Of a DNA stretch of 64,000 nt, positions 46,229-55,461 are shown piece after piece; the first letter of the stretch is position 1; every line of letters starts with the position of its first letter. The DNA is from Prillingera fragicola (taxonomy: Eukaryota; Basidiomycota; Tremellomycetes; Trichosporonales; Trichosporonaceae). A program made the position numbers and the translations under genes. The stretch covers positions 1,860,001 to 1,924,000 of the forward strand of contig BEDY01000002.1 in the NCBI GenBank assembly GCA_002335605.1, in the 5' to 3' direction. A model generated the notes under the pieces. The model saw only the letters and a list, made by a program, of their open reading frames with translations. It made no database searches and was not told where the DNA came from.

Positions 46229-46648
46229 GTAAGTGGGATACATTACGCCCCCACTCCCAGTCGAAAGCTCCGAGCTGCTTCCGGGGTGACTGCACACACA
46301 CCACACACACACACACACCACCACCACCCTGCCGGCAGCCACACTACATACACCCATCCCCCCAGCTGCTCCCATACACGCCGTGCACTGCACGTTGGGC
46401 AGAGCACATCACACATGCTACTCTCCTGGGAACCCGTTCAGACACCTTCCCTAGAGCAAGGCATCCGTGGCGTCGGCTCGTTGCTTCCCTCGGGGAAGAC
46501 GCGAGCCACGAGCGGATTCTTCTCGACGGCGGCGGGCACTTTGACGCATATTCCTGTGTCTGTTCCGGCTTCTGCTTCTCGTCTTCCCGCATCATCGTCC
46601 ACGATGGCTGTCACAACCCTCTGAACAGCGATCGCTAATCATTCCCAG
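46229..46648 (+). other. Probable 5'-UTR intron of the HSF-type gene
   Basis: Consensus donor CAG/GTAAGT at 46229 and acceptor CGCTAATCATTCCCAG ending at 46648, 138 bp before the ATG. At about 420 nt it would be by far the longest intron in the window. It contains a CA-rich microsatellite. Not proven without RNA data. Confidence 0.5.
46292..46329 (+). repeat. (CA)n / (CCA)n microsatellite
   Basis: Alternating CA units passing into CCA units, within the probable leader intron of the HSF-type gene. Confidence 0.85.
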
Positions 46649-46786
46649 GACTCGTTGCCATCTAGACATCTAGAACGCAGCATCCGCCCCTCTTCATCTT
46701 TGCCTCTTCCATCCCATCATCGTTCCTCCCCTCGCTCAACAGCCGATGCAATAACTGGCCCGGCACATCTATCAACACAACCACCC

Positions 46787-48766
46787 ATGTCTCGTCGCAC
46801 TTCGTCCCCTGAGGGGCGTTCCAAGCGCCGCTTATCAGTCGACAGCGAACGTTCAGAAAAGCGCTCTCGCGCCGAAGATGGACGACCTCGCTCGCGCGGT
46901 TCCCCATCACGCCAGAGCCAGAGCCACAGCAATGGTGAAAGGGACCGCAAGACCGCGTCCGCATCCTCGTCGAGGACACCTCCCACCCCAGCCGAGAAGA
47001 AGTCGTTGCCAAACGGCCACTCGCCCACATCCACCAACTCGCCGACTCCGTCCGAAGAAGGATCGAATGGTTCGGGCCGTCATGCTTCTTCCACGACTGC
47101 CATGCGTCGGCCCGTGTGGCAAACGGACGGGCCATCGTCTTCGGATCAGGACCGTCAATCTCAGTCGGACCGGCACTATCACCGCAGCCACACCACCGAC
47201 CACCTCCAGCCACGCGCATCTGGTAGCGGATCCCAGTCTCGTGCTATTTCGCCTTCGGGAGCCTTTGCGGCAGGCGCTCCGTTTGGGCAGCCTCCAGTCA
47301 AGACCCAGGCGGCATTTGTGGGCAAGCTCTACTCGATGCTCGAGGACCCGAAGATCCGTGATTCGGGACTCCTCTACTGGTCAGAGGATGGGGCATCGTT
47401 TGTGTGCCCAAACCCTACAGAATTCTCCAAGTATGTCTAGAAGACCGCTTCATCTCGTTTGGCATACTGACGCGTCTTAGGGAGGTTCTCCCCAACTACT
47501 TCAAACACAACAACTGGCAGTCCTTTGTGCGCCAGTTGAACATGTATTCGTGAGTCTATTGCCAGCACTACCGACCTTTCGCTGACGAATCTCTGCAGCT
47601 TCAACAAGGTGTCCGACCTGTACTCGACTGCCAACACGGACCCGCAGGCTTGGGAATTCAAGCACCCCGACTTTCGCCGTGGCGAACCTCACAAACTTGC
47701 CGGTATCAAGCGCAAGTCTAACAGGACTTCTCACGCCGATGGGCACTCGACCATGACTTCGCCTCCCCTCGACGACGACCCGCGTCCCCCATCAGGATGG
47801 ATGCGCGACGGCCCAGGTGCCTCGCATGTCCATGGCCACCACTTGTACGACATGACTTCGCCTCCCGCGCGCGAGCGCGATTACCCACGCAGCTATGCTC
47901 ACGTGCCTCGCCCTATGTCTAGTTCGTACGAGCCTGGCCCCCACTCGCCTCCTCGCATGGCTCCACCGCCTCTTGGCCCTCACCCCGCCATGGTGGCCTA
48001 CCCTCCCGAGCCGAGTCGGGTCGACCCCCACCCGTACTCTCAGAGGCCTGCGTCTGACGTCGAGAGCCTTCAGCGCCAGGTGACCAACCTGACCGACAGC
48101 GTCAACAGGATGAGGGGAATGATGCAGGAGGACCGCCACTTTTACAAGTCGACGGTGACCGACCTCCTTGGTCACGTTCTCCGTGTTACCGAGTGGGTTG
48201 GTGGACTTGGAAAGGACAGCCGCCTGCCGATGAACGACATTCTTCGTCAGAGAAATGAACTCCTCCAGCGCTTCGAGAAGGCTCATGCTGAGCAAGCCAT
48301 GTACCCGAGTAGCGTGGAGAGGCAGCTTGCTCTCGACGACCGCCGTACTGTCTACGATGCGGCAGTGCCCCCTCGCTCGCACCACGACCGGCCCGTCCAT
48401 ACCTCACACCACCCCGCCCTCCACTCTCGCTCGTCTCCTACTGGTGTTGAGCGTGCTCGTCCTGCAACCTCGCATTCGCAGGGCTACGGCTCGCCCGGCT
48501 ACGCGGCTGTTCGCGCTCCTCCTTCCAACTACGAGTTTGCATACGTCTCGTCGTCTGTCGACCACGGCGAGCTCGACCCCCGCGACCCTCGCGACCACCG
48601 AGACCTTCGTGACCCCCGAGACCTTCGCGACCCTCGGGACCTGCCTTACCGTCACGAGTCTCCGGGCCGTCCTCGTCCTTTGCGTCGCACGACCGACCCG
48701 CGGCACCCGGAGGACGCTCTCGACTATGATCCTCCCAAGGCCTCGCTTCGCAACCTCCTTCATTAA
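46787..48766 (+). CDS. HSF-type DNA-binding transcription factor (Sfl1/Mga1-like)
   Basis: Three exons (46787-47430, 47481-47549, 47599-48766), 626 residues; both introns interrupt the DNA-binding domain. Residues 1-~175 are a disordered Ser/Arg-rich tail. The HSF winged helix follows: AFVGKLYSMLEDPKI, YWSEDGASFVCP, and the recognition helix NNWQSFVRQLNMYSFNKVSD, then WEFKHPDFRRGE. A coiled coil (VESLQRQVTNLTDSVNRM) comes next, and near the C-terminus an RDPRDHRDLRDPRDL charged repeat. Sfl1/Mga1-type factors control morphology and stress genes and bind HSE-like nGAAn arrays; the assignment among Hsf1, Sfl1 and Mga1 is uncertain. A leader of at least several hundred bases with its own intron suggests regulated expression. 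Confidence 0.85.
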
Positions 48767-48884
48767 ATAATCATAACCAAACCAACCAGCATTCCCGCAA
48801 TAATTCATACACGCAATCATCAGTCTACGTCTCCTCCATTCACGACCTTTCTTCTGCCTTGCGCCGAGCGCAAAGCTGATATTA

Positions 48885-49842
48885 TTACGCCCTCACGAAC
48901 TCTTCCATGGCCCAGCTCAACTTCTGCGCCATGTCCTTGCACGCACTGTCCATACATACAAAGGTCGGCAAGCCATTTCTGTGGTAATTTTCGTAGGCGC
49001 CCTGCTGTTCGTACACACCCGTGATGATACTGCATGGCCCACACATTGAGCAAGCTGGCCCACATTGAGCAAGCTGGCCCACACATTGAGCAGGCTGGCC
49101 ACACCTTGAGCAAGCGGGGGGGTAGCAATAGGTACTGGTCGAGGATTGCGACAAGGCCACCGCCACACGGGAGCCACGATAGGGTTACCAAGGTCCTGGG
49201 TCGAGTGGTGACAACACCCTGGTTCTGCACTGTGATGGATCCACGATCGTTGGCCTGGAACACGACACGAGCCCCGATGGAAGTGGAACTGACACTACTG
49301 TTTGCGACCCATGCGGGGCGTGGGGTCCAGGGCACATCGCCTACTACGACGTGCGTAGGTGGTGGGCGATCATTGGAGTGTCCGACGTCGTACAAGGGGG
49401 GTTGCACGAGGGGCCGGGTAGTTGCAACACCCAGCAGGTGTTCAGGAACCATGTCTCGGATAGAAGTGTCATGTTGGAGGCTAGATCCGGTCGTCCAGAA
49501 GCTTGGCCGCAATCGGAGGAATACCACTAGCCTGGTTCCAACGCTCGTCTTGCCCCCACAATGGAGGTCAAGGACGGCGTTCCCATGCGACGCTAGCACG
49601 AACCGAGGCGGTGCAGCTCTGGCGACCCGCAGACCTACCAGCTGACACGCTCACGGTGATCGATGTAGTGAGCGAGCAGCCATCGCTGCTCTTTGGGTAC
49701 TGGATTGGGAGGGAGGGGCATGCCGCAGGAGTAATGGTAGGCCAACGCCACCGAGGTACCTTAGACACTCATCAGGGCAGCAATCGTTCGGAATCTGTTT
49801 CTTGGGTCTCACCACGCCCAGGCGCAGCACCCGCCCGTCCAT
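48885..49842 (-). CDS. Uncharacterised protein, 251 aa, intron with minisatellite
   Basis: Four exons: 49760-49842, 49655-49699, 49136-49618 and 48885-49029. All phases agree and the total is 756 nt. The protein starts MDGRVLRLGVVRPKKQIPND and contains HVVVGDVPWTPRPAWV, IGARVVFQANDRGSITV and a C-terminal half with LVAILDHIITGVYEQQ and CMDSACKDMAQKLSWAMEEF. I recognise no domain. Intron 3 (49030-49135, 106 nt) consists largely of a ~20-bp tandem repeat; without splicing it the frame also stays open but the reading becomes repetitive and unlike the flanks. It reads toward the HSF gene, convergent, 118 bp apart. Confidence 0.5.
49037..49115 (+). repeat. Minisatellite, about four units of 19-22 bp
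   Basis: Units of the form CACATTGAGCAAGCTGGCC, with CA insertions and point changes, in tandem. They lie inside intron 3 of the unknown gene at 48885-49842. Confidence 0.85.
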
Positions 49843-50747
49843 CGTCCCTTTGCTGCCATCAGCATGTCACAACACCAAAAGGAGCGGGTGAGCCGGTTTC
49901 AAGATGTTCAAGAACAAGACCGCACCGCAACTTTACAACATGGGCAGACGCCGGGTCACCCGCGTCTCCTGGCGGGCAATGGACCCAGAGAAGCTTCCCG
50001 AAGGCCCCCCCCTTCCCGGTCCGGCGGCTGCTTCTGACGTATCAATGCCAGATCCCAACCGGGGATTGCCCAGAGTGTACTGTACCCAAGCAATGCATCC
50101 GACAAGGGGAGGAGCGGGTATATGTTTGGAAACTTGTTTCCAAGTTGTTCTTGTTGTCCTTTGCATAGCCTTGACCTTGCCCGACCAGATAGGGCCATGC
50201 ATGTACGTCGCAAGCAGACGCCGAGCTATGCACGTTGGAAGGGGGCCCATTAAACACGCAGGGGGGGTGGACGCGGGGTGGACAGCTGCTCACGCATACG
50301 GTGGTGCAAACGCCGCGGCACGGCTGGGCGCGTGGTAGCAAACGCCGGATATGGCGATCGAAAACCCAGGACTCGCGATTGGGGAACACGCACTTGCTCT
50401 TGCCTGCAGTGCGACGACCTGGTCTGGCCAGGTAGAAAGTCGCTCGGCTCGCCAAGCGGTCAGGCGGGCTGGAGCAGATTGCAGAGAGGCCTCGATGAAC
50501 ATGGTTTGAAACTCGGCCCCTGGAGCATCCTGGAGAACAATATGGAGGGGTGGAACCAAGAGTACGACAGCTGCCTAACATGGACTCCTCCGTATGGTAT
50601 GTCACTTGGACTCGTCATGTCGCGATTACTACAGAAGCTGTGCGCCCACCTGCCTGCCCACTTGACTAGCGTGTAGTGAGGAACAGACAACCATAACTTA
50701 CCAGATACAGACGTCCGACGTCGTTGTCTCATGACTCCAACGCTCGA
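49843..50747. other. Intergenic region, 905 bp
   Basis: Between two uncharacterised minus-strand genes. A plus-strand frame beginning at 49904 (MFKNKTAPQLYNMGRRR) and minus-strand frames at 50.3-50.7 kb are open, but no consistent exon model was found. Confidence 0.35.
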
Positions 50748-51244
50748 TTACTCCGAATCAGTCCCCTCCTCTCTCCAGTCGTCAATGATGTCAGCTACCA
50801 AGTGAATGCTGAGAAACAGACGACATAACGCCTCACGTGCAACCTCTCCAGGGCCAGACCCGTGTTCCATACATCAAACGCCGCAACGTGCAAACTCGTG
50901 GAGCCGTTCAACTCCTCCATCGGAATCACCACTCGGTTCATAAACTCGACGACGACGCCTAGATCTCCGGATCGACCTCTTGTATGCATACTACCATCAC
51001 GCTCGATCGCAAAAATCCCCCACACACAGACGTGTTGCGTGGCTAACCCTGAATGCCTGTGCCACTGCTGGGTTTTTCCACAGCAGTCAGTTCTGTCACA
51101 CCCAGAGTCACACAACCCGGAAGACCCGAGACCCTCTTGCCTTCCGTTCGTGCTCGTCTCCGACAACCTCGTTAACGATCTTCGCTTAGAAGCGGAGATT
51201 GAACGGAACCCCACCGCGCTCGCATTTTTCCGTGTCATCAGCAT
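50748..51244 (-). CDS. Uncharacterised small protein, 126 aa
   Basis: Four exons: 51215-51244, 51114-51179, 50844-51067 and 50748-50808. Introns of 35, 46 and 35 nt, consistent phases, total 381 nt. The product begins MLMTRKNASAIVNEVVGDEH and contains VWGIFAIERDGSMHTRG, GVVVEFMNRVVIPMEELNG and ends IHLVADIIDDWREEGTDSE. No domain recognised. The first and last introns have weak donors (GTGGGG, GTTGCA), so boundaries are tentative, and an upstream exon is possible. Confidence 0.4.
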
Positions 51245-51656
51245 GCATGCATGTACGTAGCGGAGTGGGTGTCACTAGCTCGAGGTTCGTGGCGATGAAG
51301 GTCTGGATTGCGTCAGCTTGGCAGTCTCCCACGCGCTTCAGGTCCTGTTTCTTTAAACTACGGGGTCACCGTGCTAGTTGGAGTCTAATTCAAAATGTTA
51401 GAGTGGGAAACTGGTTTGCACAGCATGAGCCAGCCCGAGTGCGTCGGGCTGGACGTGTTGTTTGGACCTTGACGACACTCTCGAGTGTGGCAAATGCTGT
51501 CGTTCATGTGCGAGCTCAGCTCTACTGGTGGAAATCTACAATACGTTGTTTATTCATGGCTGTGGAACTGATGAGCAGCATTAGACAGCGCCGCAAGCGT
51601 CAAAGCGGTGCCCTAGTTTGGCCAGTGGTGGATTACATGTAGTGCACGGGACTCAC

Positions 51657-51912
51657 TCTTGAAGGCAGTTTCACCCTCCACACGTCGTCCAACGACTTCA
51701 TGACCGAGATGATACCTATCAATCCATTCACCTGTGTCTTCAATCACACTTTCAGGTCGAATCCCATTGTCTCAACTGCGTGCGTTGACCTGGACAATCA
51801 GGCGAGTGGCTCGATCTGTAACAACATGAGAAAGAATGTGCCTCCACGACTTAGCTGAGGCACCAATTGCCCCTCTTGCTGTCTTCAAACACTCGTCACT
51901 CTCCATACCCAT
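51657..51912 (-). CDS. Uncharacterised gene, 5' exons only resolved
   Basis: Exon 1 (51790-51912) begins MGMESDECLKTARGAIG and runs to RATRLIVQ. A 58-nt intron leads to exon 2 (51657-51731: VNGLIGIISVMKSLDDVWRV), which ends at a perfect GTGAGT donor. Downstream exons at 51.27-51.53 kb are likely but several alternative joins fit, so I leave the 3' end open. It may be a separate gene or the 5' part of the 50.7-51.2 kb gene. Family unknown. Confidence 0.35.
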
Positions 51913-52816
51913 CTCTAATCCAAGTTTTCGTTTATCATCCCATTTTTTTTAGTGGGCATCACTTGTCTCGTGGAGCCTACCCGCCGCAGTCGACGCCATC
52001 GACCTTTCAATGTGACTCGACAATTCACCGAGCCATTCGCCACCGCTGCTGGTGTTGTTCTCAACAGATTCTCGAGATCGCGGTCTTGAACTGTTGTTCA
52101 AAAAGGGAATTCAAGAGTCCTCGGACAAGAGACGTGGATGGTTCATCATGTGGGATCTCTTTGGCTGGTGTGGACCAGTTTTACAAGACTTTGGCAGGAT
52201 GGTGCGGCACCCGGCTGTTCGCCACCGGATCAAAGCGCTCTTCTCTCATTCTGTGCTCTTTCACAGAATTTTCTGCCTGCAAGGCGAAGAAAGGGCCTGA
52301 AATCAGTCTCAGACCAGCCGTTGACATCTCGGTTCTGGCATATCCGGGATCCTGCAACCTGGGCATTGCTGAAGACAGTGACGGCTCGGTCGACCTTTGT
52401 CAACAGTCAAGACCTTCAAATCTTCGTCTACATTTCTGATAAAACGTCCAGGTACAGGTTTTTCAGCACACTTTAATTGAGCAAGGGCCCGTGACATAGT
52501 TCGACTAAGCGCACCGCAAAAACGACAGCCGAATGCTGCGGCGACACCGTTCTCCCTCGCCGGCGCAGCTTTAGTCGCATCCACAGCGTCATCTTCGCGA
52601 AATGGCTCTGGACTCTGCCAAGAACAACAACTGACTCCTTGAGCCTCTTCGGGCAGGCTGATTGTGACTGCGAGACTGCACCGCAGGATTCGAGATAACG
52701 CTCGACCCCAACGCCACCTCCACACCCCACACGTAGTCTTCCCTCGCACCATCCTCCTCGCACCGTCATCCAAAAAGACAGACATCTGCGTGCCATCTGA
52801 ACAAGCAAAAGAGATT
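51913..52816. other. Intergenic region, 904 bp
   Basis: Between the unknown gene and the tRNA. No gene seen. Confidence 0.4.
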
Positions 52817-52916
52817 CTCCGCCAGGGAGTCGAACCCTGCTCTATCGCGCGCTTCCCAGGTGATCTGGGGCACTCTCACATTGAGAGGCGATTATACTAA
52901 CCGATATACTAGCGAA
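52817..52916 (-). tRNA. tRNA-Glu(CUC): tRNA-Glu (CUC anticodon) with intron
   Basis: Read on the minus strand, the acceptor arms TTCGCTA and TGGCGGA pair (with G-T wobbles), followed by discriminator G. The D-arm region is GTATATCGGTTAGTATA. The anticodon stem ATCGC/GCGAT encloses the loop CTCTCAA with anticodon CTC. The T-arm is CAGGG-TTCGACT-CCCTG. An intron of about 28-32 nt follows the base 3' of the anticodon, and its GTGAGAG can pair with the anticodon loop, as in canonical tRNA introns. Total span 100 nt. Confidence 0.85.
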
Positions 52917-53743
52917 GAGCCGATGTTGGTCGTCCTTGCGCGTTGTTGACGCCGTGAGCCAGAGTCAACTAATTACAGGCCGCTTCAAGCTCTCCAAACA
53001 CTATACCTGGCAAGCTTTAGGCCTTTGTTTTAGGCTCCCCAAGACGGCACAGCGGCCAGATCCCACCAGCACTCAACCACCGCCAGAACAGGCAACACAC
53101 GTACGCACCTCTACCCCAGCCCCGATCAAACCTGTTCTAGGCGTCAATAAGCTCCCCAACCTAAATCTACCACTGTCCTGGCGGCGTCCATCAAACTATA
53201 TCAATCTTCACGACCGGCCAGAACGGTTTTCAAGCCGCGCAAACCTTGTTTCGCCCCCTTCGTCCAGTGACCGCGGCGGGTGGAACATTGTCGGTGGCCG
53301 AGTAGGCGGTGTTCTGTCGCCGTCACCGTTCTTCCGTTGGAGCAATGGGTTGTTCGAGAAAGAGATCCTTGTGCCATGCCTGAGGTGGGTACGTACGTTG
53401 TATACCGTTGGATGGCGTTCGTGAAGCCCCTGGGTGGAGTGATGAGATGGTGATCTGTACGTGACGGGTTGAGGCGTGACTGCCATGGCCGAATAGGTGA
53501 GCAACTTGTTCTGTAGGTGTCACCTTGGGGCGCGTCAGCTGTCACTTATGCATCATGTGGAGGTACTGGACTGCTCCCTGCTGCTGTCGTCACTTGGACG
53601 TTGTTGGGACACAACAGACTATGTTCTACCAGACTATACCTCCACCAGGCACTCATCAGTCTTTCTGAATTTCACCTTCTGCAATGTCGCCTCTACTGCT
53701 ATCCAAATCGTGCATGCTCTACGTTCCAATGCCCAGCCTATGC
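52917..53743. other. Intergenic region, 827 bp
   Basis: Between the tRNA and the MIM1 stop. Open frames here lack gene-like character; none supported. Confidence 0.4.
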
Positions 53744-54792
53744 TCAGAACCCATTGCTACCACTGAGGCCGACACCCGAAGTGCCTGCTCCCTGCTTGTT
53801 TCCCCTGCGCCAAAAGTCGGTGAACGCCTGCTCACCACGCCACACCGCGCGGCCGACACGCACAGCCTCACGAGCAGTAATCTCACCAAAACCAAGCATG
53901 ATGCCGTTGATAAACGGCAAAAGGAGGTTGATGCCCAGGGCGGCCAAGACGCGCGAGACGGTCAGCTTTCCCGGCGCTGTGAAGAAGGAGAGGGTGAGGC
54001 TCGGTGAGCCGGCGGCGAGTGTCGCGGGCGAGGGTGCGTGGGGCACAGCGAGGGGCAGAGGCTCGGGGGCCGACGCCTCGGCGCTGGGAGAAGCAGACTT
54101 CTTCTCGCTGACACTGCGTGCCGAGGGCGACGAGCCGGGGGCGGACACGGAAATGTCCTCGACGCTCGAGTGAGGTGCGCTGACATCCTCCCATATGCTG
54201 GCGGTCGTGCTGGCGGCAGGGGGAGTGGCAGTGCCAGCGGTAGCGGGCGCCGAGGGGCGCTGCTCCTTGACGAGCTCCCATGCCTCGCGGACCTTGGCCT
54301 CGCGGTCGGCAGGTGCGCCGAGCTGGCGCTTGGGCTTGGGACGAGTCTCGTCGGCAAGAGCAGCAGCAAGACGCTCCTCGCGCTCGGCACGCGCCTTCTC
54401 CTCTTTGGCCGCGTCGGCCGCCTTCTTCGCCTCGCCCTTCTTCACCTGGGCCTCGGCGGCGTGCTCGGCTTCAATGCGGGCGCGAGTGGCCGCAGCCTTC
54501 TCGCGCGCAAGGTCCGCCTCGGCACGCCACTCGGCGAGGTTGGCCTCGTACTCGGGCTTCCAGTCAATGTCGGATCCTGGTGCGGGGGCAGCATTAGCGG
54601 CCTCAGCGGCCTCGGTAGCTGCAGCGGCGACTGCGCCGGCCTCGGCAATGTCGGCGGCGGTGGGAGCGGCAGGTGTGGGCTCGGCGGGGGGCATGTCAAA
54701 GGACTTGCCGAACGCGGCCTGGTCTGTCAGCAGGTACGCCCAACGTCCATCATCGGACCTACCGCGAGTGTGTCTTCAGCTCCGTCAGACAT
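53744..54792 (-). CDS. MIM1: Mitochondrial outer-membrane import factor Mim1-like (TOM13 family), extended
   Basis: Two exons: 54763-54792 and 53744-54718, intron 44 nt, 334 residues. The diagnostic region near residues 255-300 (VLAALGINLLLPFINGIMLG, then FGEITAREAV) is the Mim1/TOM13 membrane segment with its helix-packing small residues. Mim1, with Mim2, inserts alpha-helical proteins and TOM subunits into the outer membrane. Yeast Mim1 is about 113 residues; here ~200 extra N-terminal residues form an Ala/Glu/Lys-rich likely coiled coil (AAATRARIEAEHAAEAQVKK) and a Ser/Ala/Pro linker. Confidence 0.8.
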
Positions 54793-55461
54793 TATTGCGC
54801 TTTTGATGTAGAGTAATGGAAGTTGAAGGAGGAGAGCGATTGTGCTTTGGGCGGCGTACCACGGGTTTGCCAGGGACGGACGAAATGTCATCTTTGAACA
54901 CCGTGGGATATCTACTGGCCTGATACCCTCGTGGTCATAACAATGCACTCAGACTTCTGGAGTGCATCTGCTTTTCACATAGTGCTACCTTGGTGCATAT
55001 GAGCTATCATGCACGTTTATGAACTTTTCTATGCGGGCATATAACGAGTTAGAGGGGGTGTAAGGCAAGTGGCCTAAAAGGGGAGGACTGATTAAACACT
55101 CCGTGATAACGTGCTCGCATCACGCCTGCCGGATCGGCGGTGGTCACCACTCCCTTTACCTGCAGAACCATGGCTACTCACCATGCAAGTCCGTCCATCT
55201 TTGAACAGGAGCCTACATCGAACGGGTCCCACTGCTGGGAAGCTCGCAATCACGTTTCTATCTGTCAGTCGAAGGAATGTCGCTCCTGCCTCAAGCGACA
55301 CCCCCCTGTTGAAGTCTGCAATGTGCGTTGTTGTTGACGCGTCACCCTGGCGGCACCACGGCTATTAGCTTCCGCGTCCAGCATGATTTCCAGTACTCGG
55401 TGCCCCACACTGTACTGATCACTGACATCTTTCTAACAATCATCAATAGCACCACCACACC
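54793..55461. other. Divergent promoter MIM1 / ZUP1, 669 bp
   Basis: No gene or repeated motif recognised. Confidence 0.45.

Noticed and set aside
49904..50338. Plus-strand frame starting MFKNKTAPQLYNMGRRR
   Set aside because: Looks protein-like for ~50 residues but then degrades, overlaps nothing conserved and has no consistent introns. Left unannotated.
52539..52549. Isolated CGG-CGACA-CCG element
   Set aside because: Has the triplet spacing but not the TCGG/CCGA flanks, is single and near no related gene; likely chance.
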